Of a stretch of 9,845 bases of DNA, positions 7,742 through 9,845 are shown piece after piece. The DNA is from an uncultured Bacteroidales bacterium. GTDB taxonomy: Bacteria; Bacteroidota; Bacteroidia; Bacteroidales; UBA932. The notes beneath the pieces were generated by a model. That model was not told the origin of the DNA and did no database searches. It saw nothing but the letters and a program-made list of their open reading frames with translations. The DNA lies in NCBI GenBank assembly GCA_945983015.1, contig CAMFSN010000057.1, positions 1 through 9,845 of the forward strand. The letters run 5' to 3'. Each line of letters starts with the position of its first letter. Positions within the stretch are counted from its first letter, which is position 1. Both the position numbers and the translations under genes were made by a program.

Positions 7742-7941
7742 ACGTACTTTACATTTCCACAAATATAGATAAAAACCAGCGTATTTCAAGAAAAGTATGG
7801 AGTATTGACTCCGGAACTTGGCAGATGCTCGAAAAAATGATAGAGTACCATGTTGAGGAGGTCTGTATGGAAATACGAGCATCTACTGGTTGCCATATCC
7901 ACTTCTGCTTATCTCTCGCACGTATGCTTGATTTGTAGAGG
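7742..7941. other. Right flank of the island, upstream of the dpnM-like gene
   Basis: 200 bases carrying the operon promoter and otherwise no gene I accept. A 9-bp perfect inverted repeat, AGATGCTCG (7823-7831) and CGAGCATCT (7876-7884), encloses 44 bases. A plus-strand ATG at 7867 follows a GAGGAGG purine run and reads 23 codons to a stop at 7936-7938. It resembles nothing I know, and Bacteroidota rarely rely on such ribosome sites. The DNA is not shared with the left flank of the island. Confidence 0.55.
7760..7789 (-). promoter_or_regulatory. Promoter of the restriction-modification operon
   Basis: On the minus strand TTG (7789-7787), 19 bases, then TATATTTG (7767-7760), which fits the Bacteroidota consensus TTTG-N19-TAnnTTTG. 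Transcription should begin about 4-8 bases further on, leaving a leader of roughly 12-15 bases before the ATG at 7741. A short perfect dyad, GGAGT-ATTG-ACTCC (7799-7812), sits just upstream of the -33 box and could be an operator, but no regulator gene is present in the island. Confidence 0.72.
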
Positions 7942-8050
7942 AAAGATAATCATAATGATATTTATTTAGAAGAATTTTTCATTCCCAACACCAGCCATCT
8001 TATTACTGGAATATGCCTTAGGACATCGTAAAGGGCGATGGAGACAATTG
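7942..8050. repeat. 109-bp direct repeat, right copy (at the acyltransferase end)
   Basis: Partner of 4798-4906. It consists of codons 339-366 and the stop of the intact acyltransferase gene (8048-7962) plus 20 bases of its 3' spacer (7961-7942). Beyond 7941 the sequence turns into the island's right flank. This copy is in its native position at the acyltransferase end. Confidence 0.97.
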
Positions 8051-9062
8051 GCACAGATACAAGCAGGATAGGATAAATCTGCTCCGGACTCAAGTCGGTG
8101 AACTGCTTCATATAATAGGCGAAAACCACCAGAGGCAAGTAGTGCAGCAGATAGATTCCGTAGCTGCGAGGGACGAGGAAGCTGGTAAGGAAAGGGATTG
8201 GCCTATCCAGATAGCGAAGGGCTGCACTCAGCAGGCAGATGCTGCCCAGCGAAGCGAAGACCACAGTGGTCCAGTGCTGTTGCACGGCAGCGGAGGTATA
8301 GCACTCGGGGTACCAGCGAAGGGTGTAGAGCACGGCCATCAGAAGGAAAAGTCCGAGGCCGTATGGGCCGAAAGCACGGAGTCGCTCCAAGAAGGCATCG
8401 CTCGAGAAGAAGAAATAGCCGAAGAGGAATGGCACTATATAGAAAGGTATCCTGTAGAGACCCATCAGAGGGGCTTCGTAGTTAGTGAGAATGGTGCCAG
8501 CATAGCAGAAGGCCGCGAAAAACAGGACGAAAATGAAAACAGCGACATTGGATCCAAAAGCACGGGAGACGAGGTAATTGAATTTGCCCTCCTTATCTAA
8601 AGCCCTGATAGATATGAGAATAAGACTATAGAACCAAAGGAGCTGAATGAACCAGAGCGGACCGATTCCGGAGGCGGCAAAGATAAGGTAACGGACTAAG
8701 CCAGGGAGCTCCTGAAGCCCTTCGATACCGCCGCCGGCGATGGCATTGAAGTAGCCTACTATCCAGTAGAGGACGAAGAGGCCCAGGGTGGATGGAACGA
8801 GGAGTTTGAGGCTGCGACCGCGGAAGAATTCCTTAGAGCTGCGTTTGTCCAGGGACCATTTGGCAGAGATTCCCGCGAGGAGGAAAAGCAGAGCCATAAA
8901 CCAAGGGTAAAGGGCGTATTCTATCATATCGACAGGCTGCTTTTCATTGAAAGGGCCGAGGCCGCCGAAGACTCCGACGGAGTTGAAAATGTAAAAACAA
9001 TGGTAGATGACTACCAGAAGCACTACTATACAACGCAAATTATCTGCCCAGATGCGTCTCAT
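7962..9062 (-). CDS. Membrane acyltransferase, family 3 (OafA-like)
   Basis: 366 residues. These integral membrane enzymes transfer acyl groups, often acetyl, to cell-surface sugars or other envelope molecules; the substrate here is unknown. The N-terminus has the family pattern with Asp7, Arg10 and His21 (ADNLR, then VIYH). About ten hydrophobic segments are visible, near residues 12-28, 49-66, 89-106, 123-150, 172-190, 202-220, 234-246, 264-282, 295-315 and 330-346. No signal peptide or SGNH domain is fused. The start ATG overlaps the TGA of the AbrB-like gene by four bases (ATGA), so the two are translated together. The last 28 codons are duplicated at 4818-4906. Family assignment rests on topology and the N-terminal motif. 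Confidence 0.88.
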   Translation of the reverse strand: MRRIWADNLRCIVVLLVVIYHCFYIFNSVGVFGGLGPFNEKQPVDMIEYALYPWFMALLFLLAGISAKWSLDKRSSKEFFRGRSLKLLVPSTLGLFVLYWIVGYFNAIAGGGIEGLQELPGLVRYLIFAASGIGPLWFIQLLWFYSLILISIRALDKEGKFNYLVSRAFGSNVAVFIFVLFFAAFCYAGTILTNYEAPLMGLYRIPFYIVPFLFGYFFFSSDAFLERLRAFGPYGLGLFLLMAVLYTLRWYPECYTSAAVQQHWTTVVFASLGSICLLSAALRYLDRPIPFLTSFLVPRSYGIYLLHYLPLVVFAYYMKQFTDLSPEQIYPILLVSVPIVSIALYDVLRHIPVIRWLVLGMKNSSK

Positions 9063-9268
9063 TTCTCCTTTCCCTCCATTACTTCTGAGATAAGTGATGA
9101 GAATATCTCTGTCTTTACCAGAGCCATTCCCTTGTCGTCCCCCAGTACCAGCAGGGCATCGCCGCTGTTTAATCCATAGAGTTTTCGGGCATCCTTAGGG
9201 ATTACTATCTGCCCCTTATCTCCGAGTTTAACCACTCCGAAGATATACTTGCCATCTTTTTCTTGCAT
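9059..9268 (-). CDS. AbrB/SpoVT-type DNA-binding protein
   Basis: 69 residues. Residues about 8-55 form a swapped-hairpin AbrB domain: VVKLGDKGQIVIPKDARK, then GLNSGDALLVLGDDKG and the closing strand MALVK. Such proteins are transcription regulators or antitoxins that bind palindromic operators as dimers. No toxin gene follows; instead the gene overlaps a membrane acyltransferase by four bases, so it is more likely a small regulator of that pair than an antitoxin. A 12-bp inverted repeat covering its own promoter (9347-9383) is a natural candidate for autoregulation (inference). The start at 9268 is the only ATG ahead of the domain. The hydrophilic tail after residue 58 is short and charged. 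Confidence 0.88.
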   Translation of the reverse strand: MQEKDGKYIFGVVKLGDKGQIVIPKDARKLYGLNSGDALLVLGDDKGMALVKTEIFSSLISEVMEGKEK

Positions 9269-9341
9269 AATCTATAAAGTTAAAATTCAGTCCTTATTCG
9301 GTAGAGTTAGTAGGAAAATTCCCACAATTCTTACTATTATG

Positions 9342-9372
9342 CAAAAATAGTGATAATTCTGAAAAAGCCAAA
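9342..9372 (-). promoter_or_regulatory. Promoter of the abrB-acyltransferase pair
   Basis: On the minus strand TTTG (9372-9369), exactly 19 bases, then TATTTTTG (9349-9342). This is a full match to TTTG-N19-TAnnTTTG. Transcription would start near 9335, giving a leader of about 65 bases before the ATG at 9268. It is the best promoter in the window. Confidence 0.8.
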
Positions 9373-9383
9373 ATTATCACTAT
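9347..9383 (-). terminator. 12-bp inverted repeat: terminator of the nuclease gene and possible operator
   Basis: ATAGTGATAATT and AATTATCACTAT form perfect 12-base arms (9383-9372 and 9358-9347 on the minus strand) around a 13-base loop. The 3' arm runs straight into a T-run (TTTTT, 9347-9343), as in an intrinsic terminator for the endonuclease gene that ends 24 bases upstream. The stem is very A/T-rich, so its strength is uncertain. The same DNA contains most of the abrB promoter, so it could also be an operator. Confidence 0.6.
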
Positions 9384-9407
9384 AAATTACAAGTTACATA
9401 GGGCAGA

Positions 9408-9845
9408 TTAATAGAAGCTGTAGGTCTGACTCTCCGCCTTGCTCTGCAGGGAAGCAGGGACATTGGCAAAGAAGTCAAAGCCGGTGCGGGACTCTATAGC
9501 GTCTATGGTCACAAGTGTAGGCTCTATGTTAGAGGAGTTCGTGTCGAACAGATACGCACAGCCCACTGCCGCACTCATTACCCCGGGGCTTGAGAAAGTG
9601 CATTTCATCAGACACTTCCAGTAGCCGGAAGGGGCTTTGCAATCATTGCCGCTATTATCCGGAACTGTTGCCAGAGTGCCTTCAAAAAGGGGACCTGTTA
9701 CGACATATAGGGTGTCGCTGCCAGTTGTGGCCGCAGCTACAGCTTGGACTTTGCTTTCCAGAGAGTTCCACTGCCCTTGGTTGAGATCCCAGTACTGCGG
9801 AGTCATATTCGTGTAGTAGAAGGTCTGCTGGTTCTGTTCCTTCGT
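9408..9845 (-). CDS. DNA/RNA non-specific endonuclease (NUC1-type), 5' end outside window
   Basis: Open to the right edge (145 codons visible); the N-terminal half, including the catalytic DRGH motif and any signal peptide, lies beyond the window. The visible part holds the second signature of the beta-beta-alpha-metal nucleases: FYYTNMTPQ, then LNQGQWNSLE, in which the Asn of LNQG is the usual magnesium ligand. Next come LYVVTGPLF and a Ser/Gly/Lys-rich region with PSGYWKCLMK, in which the family's Pro-x-x-Tyr/Phe-Trp-Lys pattern is recognisable. Cysteines in this stretch suggest a secreted or surface protein, as is common for this family in Bacteroidota. It ends with TAA at 9410-9408, followed by the inverted repeat at 9347-9383. 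Family is clear; location in the cell is inference. Confidence 0.85.
   Translation of the reverse strand, partial: TKEQNQQTFYYTNMTPQYWDLNQGQWNSLESKVQAVAAATTGSDTLYVVTGPLFEGTLATVPDNSGNDCKAPSGYWKCLMKCTFSSPGVMSAAVGCAYLFDTNSSNIEPTLVTIDAIESRTGFDFFANVPASLQSKAESQTYSFY

Larger units (their letters stand above)
4798..8050. mobile_element. DpnII-type restriction-modification island inserted with a 109-bp target duplication
   Basis: The unit comprises both direct repeats and 3,035 bases between them (4907-7941), holding dpnM-, DpnII- and dpnA-like genes, a promoter and two short non-coding flanks. There is no transposase, integrase, terminal inverted repeat or tRNA target. Both flanking genes stay intact: the acyltransferase keeps its own 3' end on the right, and rnr keeps its start and immediate upstream bases on the left. 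Restriction-modification units flanked by duplications of roughly this size have been reported as 'insertion with long target duplication'. Recombination between the repeats would delete 3,144 bases and rebuild an acyltransferase-rnr junction with a 26-base spacer. Confidence 0.85.

Noticed and set aside
7742..7882. 47-residue N-terminal extension of the dpnM-like protein
   Set aside because: It would pass through the TTG-N19-TATATTTG promoter, and the extension has no resemblance to Dam N-termini.
7705..7938. Plus-strand open frame of 77 codons in the island's right flank, with an internal ATG after GAGGAGG
   Set aside because: It starts inside the dpnM-like gene on the other strand, spans the operon promoter and resembles nothing known. 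I describe the flank but do not call a gene.
4907..7941. Additional or unfamiliar defence genes within the island
   Set aside because: The three restriction-modification genes fill the island apart from two flanks of 178 and 200 bases. No other domain could be recognised.
1..9845. tRNA or rRNA genes, CRISPR arrays, insertion sequences, integrase genes
   Set aside because: I saw no regularly spaced repeats, tRNA-like folds, transposase motifs or recombinase motifs; the only long repeat is the 109-bp pair.

Overview
The window looks like a chromosomal segment of a Bacteroidales-type bacterium (Bacteroidota). The reasons are two well-formed promoters of that phylum (TTTG or TTG, 19 bases, TAnnTTTG), start codons without obvious Shine-Dalgarno sequences, and the protein types present. 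No species is assigned. Every gene I accept is on the minus strand, so transcription runs from high to low coordinates.

Left block (1-4791), in transcription order: rnr (RNase R), rsgA (ribosome-assembly GTPase), a short-chain polyprenyl diphosphate synthase, and a U32-family protein cut by the window edge. Gaps are 25 and 2 bases, then a one-base stop/start overlap, so this is probably one housekeeping operon for RNA decay, ribosome maturation, isoprenoid synthesis and probable RNA hydroxylation.

Centre (4798-8050): a complete DpnII-type restriction-modification system specific, by homology, for GATC. It reads dpnM-like methylase, DpnII-like endonuclease, dpnA-like methylase, with 2-3 bases between genes and its own promoter. 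It is bracketed by a 109-bp direct repeat (4798-4906 and 7942-8050, 105/109 identical by eye). The right copy is the genuine 3' end of the acyltransferase gene plus 20 downstream bases. The left copy is a detached duplicate lying just upstream of rnr. Removing one repeat and the 3,035 bases between them would restore acyltransferase, 26 bases, rnr. This matches the 'insertion with long target duplication' described for other restriction-modification units.

Right block (7962-9845): a small AbrB/SpoVT-type DNA-binding protein overlaps a membrane acyltransferase gene by four bases (ATGA). They follow a promoter that coincides with a 12-bp inverted repeat, which also looks like a terminator for the upstream gene. 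The window ends inside a DNA/RNA non-specific endonuclease.

Before the insertion, abrB, acyltransferase, rnr, rsgA, prenyl synthase and U32 may have formed one long co-directional array. The island entered at the acyltransferase/rnr junction without breaking either gene and reads in the same direction. The most notable signal is this mode of insertion. I see no unfamiliar defence genes in the island, only the three restriction-modification genes and two short non-coding flanks.
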